Shown in pieces: positions 6,670 through 13,234 of a DNA stretch of 13,234 nucleotides (position 1 is its first letter; every line of letters starts with the position of its first letter). The position numbers and the translations under genes were made by a program. The DNA comes from an uncultured bacterium. GTDB taxonomy: Bacteria > Bacteroidota > Bacteroidia > Chitinophagales > CAIOSU01. The DNA lies in the NCBI GenBank assembly GCA_903861055.1, contig CAIOSU010000403.1, positions 1-13,234 on the forward strand. Reading direction: 5' to 3'. Under the pieces are notes generated by a model, which saw only the letters and a program-made list of their open reading frames with translations, was not told the DNA's origin and did no database searches.

Positions 6670-9600
6670 ATGAAACAGTATAAACTGGCGAACGACATAG
6701 CCGGATGGTTGGTCTTCCTAGTCGCCCTTATAACCTACACACTTACCCTTGAAGCAACCACCAGTTTTTGGGATTGCGGGGAGTTTATATCAGGAGCTTA
6801 CAAACTGCAAGTGGTTCACCCACCGGGCGCACCTATGTTCTTGTTGCTGGGCCGTTTGGCTACCATGTTTGCTTTCGATGACCCCAATTGGATTGCTTGG
6901 ACCGTTAACTTCCTTTCGGGCTTGACCAGTGCCTTTTCGGTATTGTTCCTGTTCTGGATAACCACCCATTTTGCCCGCAAAATTGTGGCCGGTGCCAATG
7001 TGCCTACTACTATGCAAACCATAGCCATTATAGCTACTGGTGCTATTGCTGGCTTAGCTTGTACCTTTACCGATACTATTTGGTTTTCGGCTGTTGAGGG
7101 CGAGGTGTATGCCATGTCATTGTTCTTTATGATGCTCGTTTTTTGGACCATGTTGAAATGGGAAAGTTGCGAAGACGACCAATACCGTGATAAGTGGTTG
7201 GTGCTTACCTTTTTCTTGTTAGGCGTGTCGAGCGGAGTGCATTTGTTGAGTTTCTTGGCCATACCGCCGATGGCTTTGATATATTACTTTAAGGAGTATA
7301 AGAACCCTAAACCACTTGGTATTTTTGTTTCGCTTGTAATCGGCTTTGTTATCCTTGGCTTTTTCTTCAAAGGCATCGTTAGTGGATTGATAAGTATTAT
7401 TGCGTCTTTTGAGCTGTTCGCAGTTAATAGTTTAGGCCTTGGGGTAGGTATTGGCTTCGGCATTTTTGTGCTGATTTTGGCCGCTTTGATTGTTGGAGGC
7501 TTATATGCAACCAAAGAAGGTAATGCTGCTGGCCGTTTGATAGGTGGTATGTCAAGGACAAAATTGCATGTTGCCATGCTTTGCTTTTTAATGACCATGA
7601 TTGGCTTCTCAACTTACACAATTGTAGTTATTCGTGCCGGTGCCGATACGCCTATTAACATGAACAACCCTGATAACGTGTTTATGTTGGAAAGCTACCT
7701 AAACAGGGAGCAATATGGCAGCCGTGCGTTGGTATATGGCCCTAATTATACTGCATATCCAACTGAGATAGAAGATAAAGGAAACCGCTATTTTCCTATT
7801 GAAGACAAAAAAACGGGTAAAGTTACCTATGAGATTATAGGTAAGAAAGTTGACTACAAATTTGATAAGAAGGACATGATGTTTATGCCTCGCATGGGCT
7901 CGTGGAACGATGATAGGCACGTAATGGCATACAGGGCAATGCTTAACCCTGATTTTGCAGTTGTTGACCGCCAATCGGGACAGACTGTTAAAGAATTTTC
8001 AAGTGAGAAACAAGGTTGGCAGTCGGCCTACCAGCAAGCCCAAAACTTTGCTCAATCTTCATCTACTGGATCGCTGGTAGTGAAGGATTTGATTTCGCAA
8101 CGCGACAACATGTCGTTCTTTTTTAGGTACCAAGTTGGGGTTATGTACCTGCGCTATTTCTTCTGGAATTTTACCGGCAGGCAGAACGATATTCAAGGCC
8201 GTTTTGATAACAATGAAGGCAAAGCCATTACTGGCATTGGTTTTATTGACAACAGCATTGTGGGGCCATCCGAGAATTTGCCCGAATGGAGGAAAGATAA
8301 TGCTGGCATGAATAAATATTTCATTTTGCCTTTCTTGCTAGGATTGATTGGCATGTATTATCATGCAAAGCGCGATTGGAAAGGCTTTTCTATTATTTTA
8401 GTTCTGTTCTTGTTTACTGGAGTACTTCAGGTAATTTACCTAAACTCACCACCTTTTGAGCCTAGGGAAAGGGATTATACCCTGGTAGGCTCCTTTGTTA
8501 CCTTCTGTTTATGGATAGGTTTTGGTATGTTGGCCATTTATAAGGCCCTCGAGAACGGTAAGTTAAATAGTAAATTGGCACTGTCATTGTCTTTTGCGGT
8601 TAGTTTATCAGTGCCATTGGTATTGGTTTCTCAAAACTGGGATGATCACGATCGTTCAGGACGCTACACGGCGAGGGATTTTGCCATCAACTATCTTGAA
8701 TCATGTGCTCCTAACGCCATCATTTTTACCCAAGGCGATAACGATACATACCCATTGTGGTATGCACAGGAGGTAGAAAACATTCGACCAGATATTAGGG
8801 TAGTGAACCTTAGCCTGCTAGGTGTTGACTGGTATGTGCAACAATTGGAGTATAAAATGAACGAGGCACCAGCGGTAAAACTATCGTTGACGCCGGAGAA
8901 GTACAGAGGCAATACCCGCGATGTGGTTCGTTTTTATGATACGGGCAAATTTGACCAGAAGAGCTATTACCCACTGGCCGATGTAATAGGATATATTGCC
9001 AATGATGGCAATAAGTTGCGCACCCAAGGCGGCGAAATGGTAGAGGTGTTTCCGGTAAAAAACTTTTACTTGCCAGTTGATAAAGAAAAGGTAGTTGCCA
9101 ACGGCATTGTTCCAGCAGAGTATTATGACCGAATAGCAGACCAGCTCAGGTGGTCGTTGGGCGACAAGAGCAATTTGTTAAAAAATGACTTGGTTACCTT
9201 GGATATTGTTGCGTCAAATCTTTGGGAACGCCCAATTTACTTTGCGGTTTCGGTAAGCCCAGATGCTTACCTTGGTTTAGATAAATATTTCCAATTGGAA
9301 GGATTGGCGTACCGTATAGTGCCTGTGGAGAGCGCAAACGGCGGCAACGGCTACATAGCTCAAAACATGATGTATGAAAATGCCATGACCAAATTCCGTT
9401 GGGGAGGTATTGAGCGCAAAAAGGTAATTGATTACACTTTAACTAGCGGCGAAACTTTGGCAACTGTTGCCTATAAGCACAACCAAACGGTAGCCCAATT
9501 GAAAGCCTATAACAAGCTTGCCACAGATGAAGTGGCTGTTGGTACTAAGCTCAAAATTGAAGTGCCACAATGGATTTATCTGGATGAGAACATTAATCGG

Positions 9601-10005
9601 ATGACCATGAACTTGCGCAGTAACTTTGGCAGGTTGGCGGAAGATTTAATTGCATCCAATAAAAAGGCTGAAGCTATTAAAGTGCTAGACGAGAGCCTCA
9701 AGGTAATGCCAGAAGAAACATTGCCATATAATGTGTTTATGCTTCGCTACCCTGACATTTACTATAAGGCAGGAGCTAAAGAACAAGCGCAATTATTAAT
9801 GCGCAAAGTGCTTGACCACACCATGGAAGAATATGCTTACCTGCAGGATGTGAAAGACTTTGAGCCAGGCTATAAGCGCGATTCTGATCAATCTATTGCA
9901 ATAGTATCTGAGTTGAGGCGCATTGCCACCAATAACCAAGATAGCGAGCTGGTAGAGGAGATAAGTGAAAAATTGATGCAGCTACAAGGAATGGGTGCAT
10001 TTTAA
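6670..10005 (+). CDS. DUF2723 family (TMEM260-like) GT-C membrane protein with an inserted LysM domain and TPR-like tail
   Basis: The protein has 1111 residues. The N-terminus shows the DUF2723 signature: a first helix at about 11-29, then FWDCGEFISGAYKL (33-46) and HPPGAP (50-55), with Asp35 and Glu38 in the first outer loop as candidate catalytic acids. More hydrophobic segments follow to about 325, then a hydrophilic, probably periplasmic region (about 326-545), then a second helix group (about 548-650). Conserved blocks are SPPFEPRERDY (593-603), NWDDHDRSGRYTARDF (656-671) and GDNDTYP (689-695). Residues 921-966 match LysM (Y922, SGETL 926-930, A934, L944, N948, G958 and KLKIEVP). The C-terminus (about 980-1105) is helical and TPR-like. 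The human relative TMEM260 is reported to be a protein O-mannosyltransferase; the bacterial role is less certain. Probably it transfers sugars outside the inner membrane, and LysM could hold it to peptidoglycan. Confidence 0.88.
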   Translation: MKQYKLANDIAGWLVFLVALITYTLTLEATTSFWDCGEFISGAYKLQVVHPPGAPMFLLLGRLATMFAFDDPNWIAWTVNFLSGLTSAFSVLFLFWITTHFARKIVAGANVPTTMQTIAIIATGAIAGLACTFTDTIWFSAVEGEVYAMSLFFMMLVFWTMLKWESCEDDQYRDKWLVLTFFLLGVSSGVHLLSFLAIPPMALIYYFKEYKNPKPLGIFVSLVIGFVILGFFFKGIVSGLISIIASFELFAVNSLGLGVGIGFGIFVLILAALIVGGLYATKEGNAAGRLIGGMSRTKLHVAMLCFLMTMIGFSTYTIVVIRAGADTPINMNNPDNVFMLESYLNREQYGSRALVYGPNYTAYPTEIEDKGNRYFPIEDKKTGKVTYEIIGKKVDYKFDKKDMMFMPRMGSWNDDRHVMAYRAMLNPDFAVVDRQSGQTVKEFSSEKQGWQSAYQQAQNFAQSSSTGSLVVKDLISQRDNMSFFFRYQVGVMYLRYFFWNFTGRQNDIQGRFDNNEGKAITGIGFIDNSIVGPSENLPEWRKDNAGMNKYFILPFLLGLIGMYYHAKRDWKGFSIILVLFLFTGVLQVIYLNSPPFEPRERDYTLVGSFVTFCLWIGFGMLAIYKALENGKLNSKLALSLSFAVSLSVPLVLVSQNWDDHDRSGRYTARDFAINYLESCAPNAIIFTQGDNDTYPLWYAQEVENIRPDIRVVNLSLLGVDWYVQQLEYKMNEAPAVKLSLTPEKYRGNTRDVVRFYDTGKFDQKSYYPLADVIGYIANDGNKLRTQGGEMVEVFPVKNFYLPVDKEKVVANGIVPAEYYDRIADQLRWSLGDKSNLLKNDLVTLDIVASNLWERPIYFAVSVSPDAYLGLDKYFQLEGLAYRIVPVESANGGNGYIAQNMMYENAMTKFRWGGIERKKVIDYTLTSGETLATVAYKHNQTVAQLKAYNKLATDEVAVGTKLKIEVPQWIYLDENINRMTMNLRSNFGRLAEDLIASNKKAEAIKVLDESLKVMPEETLPYNVFMLRYPDIYYKAGAKEQAQLLMRKVLDHTMEEYAYLQDVKDFEPGYKRDSDQSIAIVSELRRIATNNQDSELVEEISEKLMQLQGMGAF

Positions 10006-10011
10006 ACAAAT

Positions 10012-10043
10012 AAAAAGCCCTCCCATAGCGGAGGGCTTTTTTT
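10012..10043 (+). terminator. Strong rho-independent terminator after the DUF2723 gene
   Basis: AAAAAGCCCTCC (10012-10023) pairs perfectly with GGAGGGCTTTTT (10030-10041) around the loop CATAGC, and the T-run extends to 10043. It starts 6 nt after the stop codon. It ends only 13 nt before the rlmB start, so it should isolate or attenuate rlmB from the upstream gene. Confidence 0.92.
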
Positions 10044-10056
10044 ACTACAAAAGAGT

Positions 10057-10800
10057 ATGAGAGAGGAGAACCTAATATACGGTAAGCATCCATTGTTGGA
10101 AGCTTTGAGGGCAGGTAAGGAGTTTGAGAAAATTTTGCTGCAAAACGGCACTTCAAATGCAGAGTTGAAGGAGGTGGCTGCGCTTGCCCGGCAAGCAAGT
10201 ATACCTGTGCAATATGTGCCGCATCAAAAGCTAAACAGTGTTACGCGCAAAAACCATCAAGGTATGATTGGTTTTGGCTCTTTAATTCAATATTATGATG
10301 TGCAGGATATTTTGGATCACTGCTACGACGAGAATAAAGTACCGCTGTTTGTTTTGCTCGATAGGGTAACCGATGTGCGCAATTTTGGCGCCATAGCTCG
10401 CACTGCAGAGTGTTTTGGTGCTTCTGCTATAATAGTACCAGCTACTGGCGGTGCGCTTATACATGCCGATGCCATCAAAGCTTCGGCAGGTGCACTTACT
10501 ACTTTGCCAGTTTGTAAAGTCAATCGTTTGGAAGATGCTGTTGAATTGTTAAAATTGAATGGCCTGCAAATATTGGTAAGCGAAATGGAAGCCAGTAAAA
10601 ACCTACACGAAATAGATTTTAGCATTCCGCTAGCCGTAATTATGGGCTCTGAAGGCGAGGGCGTAAGTGGCCGTTTGGCAAGCATGGCCGATGATAGTTT
10701 CAAAATACCTATGGTAGGCATCACAGAGTCGCTAAACGTGTCGGTTGCAGCTGGTATGGTATTGTACGAAGCGTTGCGCCAGCGTCTGCTTAAAGCTTAA
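10057..10800 (+). CDS. rlmB: 23S rRNA (guanosine-2'-O-)-methyltransferase RlmB, TrmH/SpoU family
   Basis: The protein has 247 residues, the usual length for RlmB, which 2'-O-methylates G2251 (E. coli numbering) in the 23S peptidyl-transferase loop. The N-terminal substrate-binding domain begins LIYGKHPLLEAL (6-17). The C-terminal SpoU knot domain has motif 1 DRVTDVRNFGAIARTA (102-117) with the catalytic Arg115, motif 2 IMGSEGEGVS (195-204) and motif 3 ESLNVSVAAGMVLYEALRQ (224-242). All key residues are present. The start is fixed by the position of the YGKHP segment near the N-terminus, as in relatives. Other SpoU enzymes, such as tRNA Gm18 methyltransferase, are alternatives, but the N-terminal domain favours RlmB. 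I find no convincing promoter in the 13 nt after the terminator, so it may start within the end of the preceding gene or live on read-through. It converges with the next gene at a 9-nt gap. Confidence 0.88.
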   Translation: MREENLIYGKHPLLEALRAGKEFEKILLQNGTSNAELKEVAALARQASIPVQYVPHQKLNSVTRKNHQGMIGFGSLIQYYDVQDILDHCYDENKVPLFVLLDRVTDVRNFGAIARTAECFGASAIIVPATGGALIHADAIKASAGALTTLPVCKVNRLEDAVELLKLNGLQILVSEMEASKNLHEIDFSIPLAVIMGSEGEGVSGRLASMADDSFKIPMVGITESLNVSVAAGMVLYEALRQRLLKA

Positions 10801-10809
10801 TACGCCCTA

Positions 10810-11751
10810 TTAGTTCGGTATATGCACTAGCATATCTGCCACCATAGCTTGCAAGTCATAATCTGGTTCCCAGCCCCAATCAAGTCTGGCATAGTTGTCA
10901 TCTATACTTCCGGGCCAAGTTTCGGCTATAACCTGCCTAAAGTCAGGGGCATAGTTTACTGCAAACAACGGCAATTGCACTTTAATAGCATTTGCAAGCT
11001 CAGCAGGCGTAAACGATAAGCTTGATACATTATAGCTTGACCTAATGCGCAATTTATCGCCATCTGCCTCCATGAGTGCTAAGGTGGCTTTAATGGCATC
11101 GGGCATATACATCATTGGTAAGCGCTGGTCTTCTTTCAAGAAACAAGTATATTGTCCGTGCGCCTTAGCCTCGTAAAATATCTCCACAGCATAGTCGGTA
11201 GTGCCGCCGCCAGGTTTGCTGCCATAACTGATAAGCCCTGGGTAACGTAAGCTGCGCACATCGAGCCCACGAGTGCGATAGTAATAGTTGCACCAGCGCT
11301 CACCGGCCAATTTACTAATGCCGTAAATGGTATCAGGGTCGGTAACAGCGTATTGTGGTGTTAAGCGTTTTTTACTGTGGTTACCAAACACGGCAATGGA
11401 GCTTGGCCAAAAAACCTTTTTTACGCCAAACTGCACACTTGCTTCAAGCACGTTCAGCAAGCCATCCATATTTACTTGCCAAGCTAACCTAGGGTTTTGT
11501 TCGCCAGTTGCCGATAGAATGGCAGCGAGATGGTAAACTTGGGTTACTTTATGTTTCGCAAACGCCTCGTTTACCGCTACAGGATTCATAATGTCCAGCA
11601 GCTCAAACGGTCCGTTACTATTGTCTCTGGCTTGGCGTATGTCTGAAGCGATAACGCTGGTGGCTCCATATTTTGCGCGCAAGGCCGTTACCAATTCAGT
11701 ACCAATCTGTCCATTAGCACCAAGCACCAATATCATTTCACGGGGTTCCAT
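10810..11751 (-). CDS. L-threonine 3-dehydrogenase, short-chain (epimerase-like) type
   Basis: The protein has 313 residues and oxidises L-threonine with NAD+ to 2-amino-3-oxobutyrate, normally cleaved onward to glycine and acetyl-CoA by Kbl, which is not in this window. The N-terminal Rossmann fold carries GANGQIG (11-17) and an acidic NAD-selecting residue in ASDIR (35-39). The catalytic Ser region is WPSSIAVFG (115-123), followed by YGISK with Tyr143 and Lys147. RYPGLIS (169-175) and PGGGTTDYAVEIF (180-192) separate the SDR-type threonine dehydrogenases, known from Flavobacterium, Cupriavidus and animals, from sugar epimerases, as does the C-terminal WPGSIDDNYARLDWGW (279-294). The start could instead be the ATG at 11736 (MILVLGANG), which puts the Rossmann strand right at the N-terminus as in most relatives. 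It is apparently monocistronic, with a good -7 box upstream. Confidence 0.9.
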   Translation of the reverse strand: MEPREMILVLGANGQIGTELVTALRAKYGATSVIASDIRQARDNSNGPFELLDIMNPVAVNEAFAKHKVTQVYHLAAILSATGEQNPRLAWQVNMDGLLNVLEASVQFGVKKVFWPSSIAVFGNHSKKRLTPQYAVTDPDTIYGISKLAGERWCNYYYRTRGLDVRSLRYPGLISYGSKPGGGTTDYAVEIFYEAKAHGQYTCFLKEDQRLPMMYMPDAIKATLALMEADGDKLRIRSSYNVSSLSFTPAELANAIKVQLPLFAVNYAPDFRQVIAETWPGSIDDNYARLDWGWEPDYDLQAMVADMLVHIPN

Positions 11752-11771
11752 ACAAAGGGCGGTTTCGGGGG

Positions 11772-11779
11772 CAAAGGTA
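11772..11779 (-). promoter_or_regulatory. -7 box of the threonine dehydrogenase gene
   Basis: On the minus strand this is TACCTTTG followed by a C-run, an exact TAnnTTTG match identical to the box of tRNA-Gln. The predicted transcript start is about 14 nt before the upstream ATG. No clear -33 TTTG stands 17-20 nt further upstream; that zone runs into the GACACAAGA repeats. Confidence 0.55.
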
Positions 11780-11787
11780 GTTATTTA

Positions 11788-11817
11788 GACACAAGATACT
11801 AGACACAAGACACAAGA
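11788..11817. repeat. Three short direct repeats GACACAAGA
   Basis: Exact 9-nt copies lie at 11788-11796, 11802-11810 and 11809-11817 (the last two overlap by 2 nt), with starts 14 and 7 nt apart. They sit just upstream of the threonine dehydrogenase -7 box. They could be a regulator-binding array or simple slippage; nothing in the sequence decides between these. Confidence 0.6.
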
Positions 11818-11928
11818 CTATTTTCACAAAAAAGACCCAGATTTATGTTCTAAAGGGCAAAAGATTAGATGAACTTAATTGATTACGCTGCGTTCCTTAG
11901 CTTCGTATTTTATTAATTTAACCTCATT

Positions 11929-11957
11929 TGTACAGGGTACCTCGTGTACTTCGTACA
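11929..11957. promoter_or_regulatory. GTAC-rich dyad upstream of the YfhO gene
   Basis: GTAC occurs four times, starting at 11930, 11937, 11946 and 11953, so the spacing is a symmetric 7-9-7. TGTAC at the left end pairs with GTACA at the right end, and the inner GTACs also pair, leaving a 5-nt CTCGT loop. The element ends 37 nt before the ATG. It could be an operator or an RNA hairpin. No T-run follows directly. The rest of the gap 11752-11994 shows no gene; I could not find a good promoter for the downstream gene in it. Confidence 0.45.
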
Positions 11958-11994
11958 TATTTTACTACTTTTATTTTCTCATAAAGAGGCCCTA

Positions 11995-13234
11995 ATGAAA
12001 ACGAACGATTTAAAAGCCAATATTTTACCCCATCTGGCAGCGCTGCTTATTTTTGTAGTGCTTGCTTATGTTTATTTGCTGCCGCTGTTGCAGGGCTCCG
12101 TGCTGGCTCAGCACGATTATACGCAAGCAATGGGTCAGCAACACGAGATAACCGAGTATGTAGATAAAACTGGCAATCAAACGCTTTGGACCAACTCCAT
12201 GTTTAGTGGTATGCCAAGCGTGCAAATTTGGCTTGGCTACCCGAGCAATTTGGTTGGGCAGTTGTATGTTTTCGTCAGCGATTTGTTTGTTAACGAAACC
12301 AACATCCTCTTCTTTTTAATGACAGGGGTTTATTTAGCCTTATATCCCCTTACCAAAAACGTTTGGATAAGTACAGCCGGTGCGGTGGCTTTTGCCTTTG
12401 CTTCTTTTAACATGATAAGCATTGAAGCTGGCCACTTAAACAAGGTGCTGGCTATGGCTTTTATGGCGCCAATTTTGGCAGGCATAATTATAGCCTACCA
12501 GGGCAAGTGGCTAGCAGGAGCCTTACTAACTGGCTTTTTCTTGGCTATACAGCTAAGGGCTGGGCACATACAAATAACCTACTATACCTTAATTGCAGGC
12601 GCAATATTGGCCTTATTTTTTGTTGAACATGCCATTGTTAAAAAGGCTATGCCTATGTTTTTGAAAGCTACGGCAGCGCTCGCTTTTGCTACGGTATTGG
12701 CAGTAGGGAGCAACACCGCACAAATATGGGGCACTTACGAGTATAGCCACGCTACCATAAGGGGCGGGAAATCAGAGTTGTCGAACGTAAAGCCGGAAGA
12801 TAAACAAGGCGGTTTGACCAAGGATTATGCCTTCAACTGGAGCCAAGGTATTGACGAGACCATGACCATACTTATACCCAACTTTATGGGTGGTGGTAGT
12901 TCGGGAAGTTACGAGGGCACTGAGTCGCATAAAAAAATGGTAGCCTTACTTAAGCAAAATGGTTACCCTGCAAAAGAAGCCGATAAGGTTGCTAATCAAG
13001 TAGCCGGAAGCGAACTATACTGGGGCGAACAGCCGTTTACATCAGGCCCAATTTATTTTGGTGCTATTGTGTGCTTTTTGTTTGTGTTGGGCATGTTTGT
13101 TATTAAGCATCCATACAAGTGGGCGATGTTGGGTGTGGCAATACTTGCAATAATGTTGGCTTGGGGTAAAAACTTTCCTGCATTCAACTACTTTGTTTTT
13201 GACCATTTCCCGATGTACAACAAGTTTCGTACAC
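11995..13234 (+). CDS. YfhO-family multi-pass membrane protein (GT-C-like), 3' end outside the window
   Basis: The frame opens at ATG 11995 and stays open for 413 codons to the window edge. Bacteroidota members of this family are usually about 800 residues, so roughly half is present. A first hydrophobic helix at about 12-32 is followed by AQHDYTQAMGQQHEI (38-51), whose acidic loop is where GT-C proteins place their catalytic residue. LWTNSMFSGMPSVQI (64-78), EAGHLNKVLAMAFMAP (144-159), LRAGHIQITYY (187-197), IRGGKSEL (255-262), FNWSQGIDETMTILIPNFMGG (280-300) and YWGEQPFTSGPIYFGA (342-357) are conserved blocks I recognise from this family. Bacillus YfhO is linked to glycosylation of lipoteichoic acid; the role in this phylum is not established. 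It is the third GT-C-like protein in 9 kb, but rlmB and the oppositely oriented threonine dehydrogenase separate it from the others. Confidence 0.83.
   Translation, partial: MKTNDLKANILPHLAALLIFVVLAYVYLLPLLQGSVLAQHDYTQAMGQQHEITEYVDKTGNQTLWTNSMFSGMPSVQIWLGYPSNLVGQLYVFVSDLFVNETNILFFLMTGVYLALYPLTKNVWISTAGAVAFAFASFNMISIEAGHLNKVLAMAFMAPILAGIIIAYQGKWLAGALLTGFFLAIQLRAGHIQITYYTLIAGAILALFFVEHAIVKKAMPMFLKATAALAFATVLAVGSNTAQIWGTYEYSHATIRGGKSELSNVKPEDKQGGLTKDYAFNWSQGIDETMTILIPNFMGGGSSGSYEGTESHKKMVALLKQNGYPAKEADKVANQVAGSELYWGEQPFTSGPIYFGAIVCFLFVLGMFVIKHPYKWAMLGVAILAIMLAWGKNFPAFNYFVFDHFPMYNKFRT

Noticed and set aside
6816..7262. Antisense reading frame inside the DUF2723 gene (148 codons)
   Set aside because: The sense strand has clear conserved DUF2723 blocks here; the antisense frame has low-complexity, unrecognisable protein and no promoter.
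10024..10056. A full promoter between the terminator loop and the rlmB start
   Set aside because: No TAnnTTTG or TTTG pair with proper spacing occurs in this stretch.
10323..10724. Antisense reading frame inside rlmB (133 codons)
   Set aside because: It mirrors the SpoU motifs of the sense gene and has no recognisable product.
11880..11910. Possible insertion-sequence remnant (TACG...CGTA ends)
   Set aside because: Only 4 bp of terminal symmetry, no transposase sequence and no target duplication could be seen.
12025..12225. Minus-strand short reading frame under the YfhO gene
   Set aside because: The plus strand is open for 413 codons with conserved YfhO-family blocks, so the minus frame is a shadow.

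Overview
The window reads as Bacteroidota chromosome. The evidence is a protein with a type IX secretion (Por) C-terminal sorting domain, a TonB-dependent receptor C-terminus of the Bacteroidota type, a DUF2723 protein, promoter-like TAnnTTTG boxes with weak Shine-Dalgarno signals, and a tRNA gene without an encoded CCA. The sequence does not let me name a genus. GC content looks moderate and even; I see no phage, transposase, integrase or CRISPR array.

Layout. 1-168: a 49-bp tandem repeat, entered midway, that runs into the last ~100 codons of a broken TonB-dependent receptor gene (ends 450). 542-2089: a secreted alpha/beta-hydrolase-fold protein with a T9SS tail, whose nucleophile and histidine positions look substituted. 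A bidirectional terminator separates it from methylmalonyl-CoA epimerase (2142-2540, minus) and a tRNA-Gln(TTG) gene (2659-2731, minus). 3002-6581: a tight three-gene operon made of a SAM methyltransferase, a polyprenyl-phosphate-type GT2 glycosyltransferase and a GT-C membrane glycosyltransferase with C-terminal TPRs. 6670-10005: a large DUF2723 membrane protein with its own promoter and an apparent LysM domain inserted in its C-terminal part. A strong terminator follows, then rlmB (10057-10800) starting only 13 nt later. SDR-type threonine dehydrogenase (10810-11751, minus) converges on rlmB. After a 243-nt gap with short repeats and a GTAC-rich dyad, a YfhO-family membrane protein begins at 11995 and runs off the window end.

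How the genes may work together. Three multi-pass GT-C-like proteins lie within 9 kb, together with one GT2 enzyme of the kind that loads a sugar onto a polyprenyl phosphate. GT-C enzymes use such lipid-linked sugars on the outer face of the inner membrane. The simplest reading is a module for extracytoplasmic glycosylation of proteins or glycans: the GT2 enzyme makes the donor and the GT-C/TPR and DUF2723 proteins use it. This is inference from families and gene order. The epimerase (propionyl-CoA metabolism), RlmB (23S rRNA 2'-O-methylation) and threonine dehydrogenase look like unrelated housekeeping neighbours.
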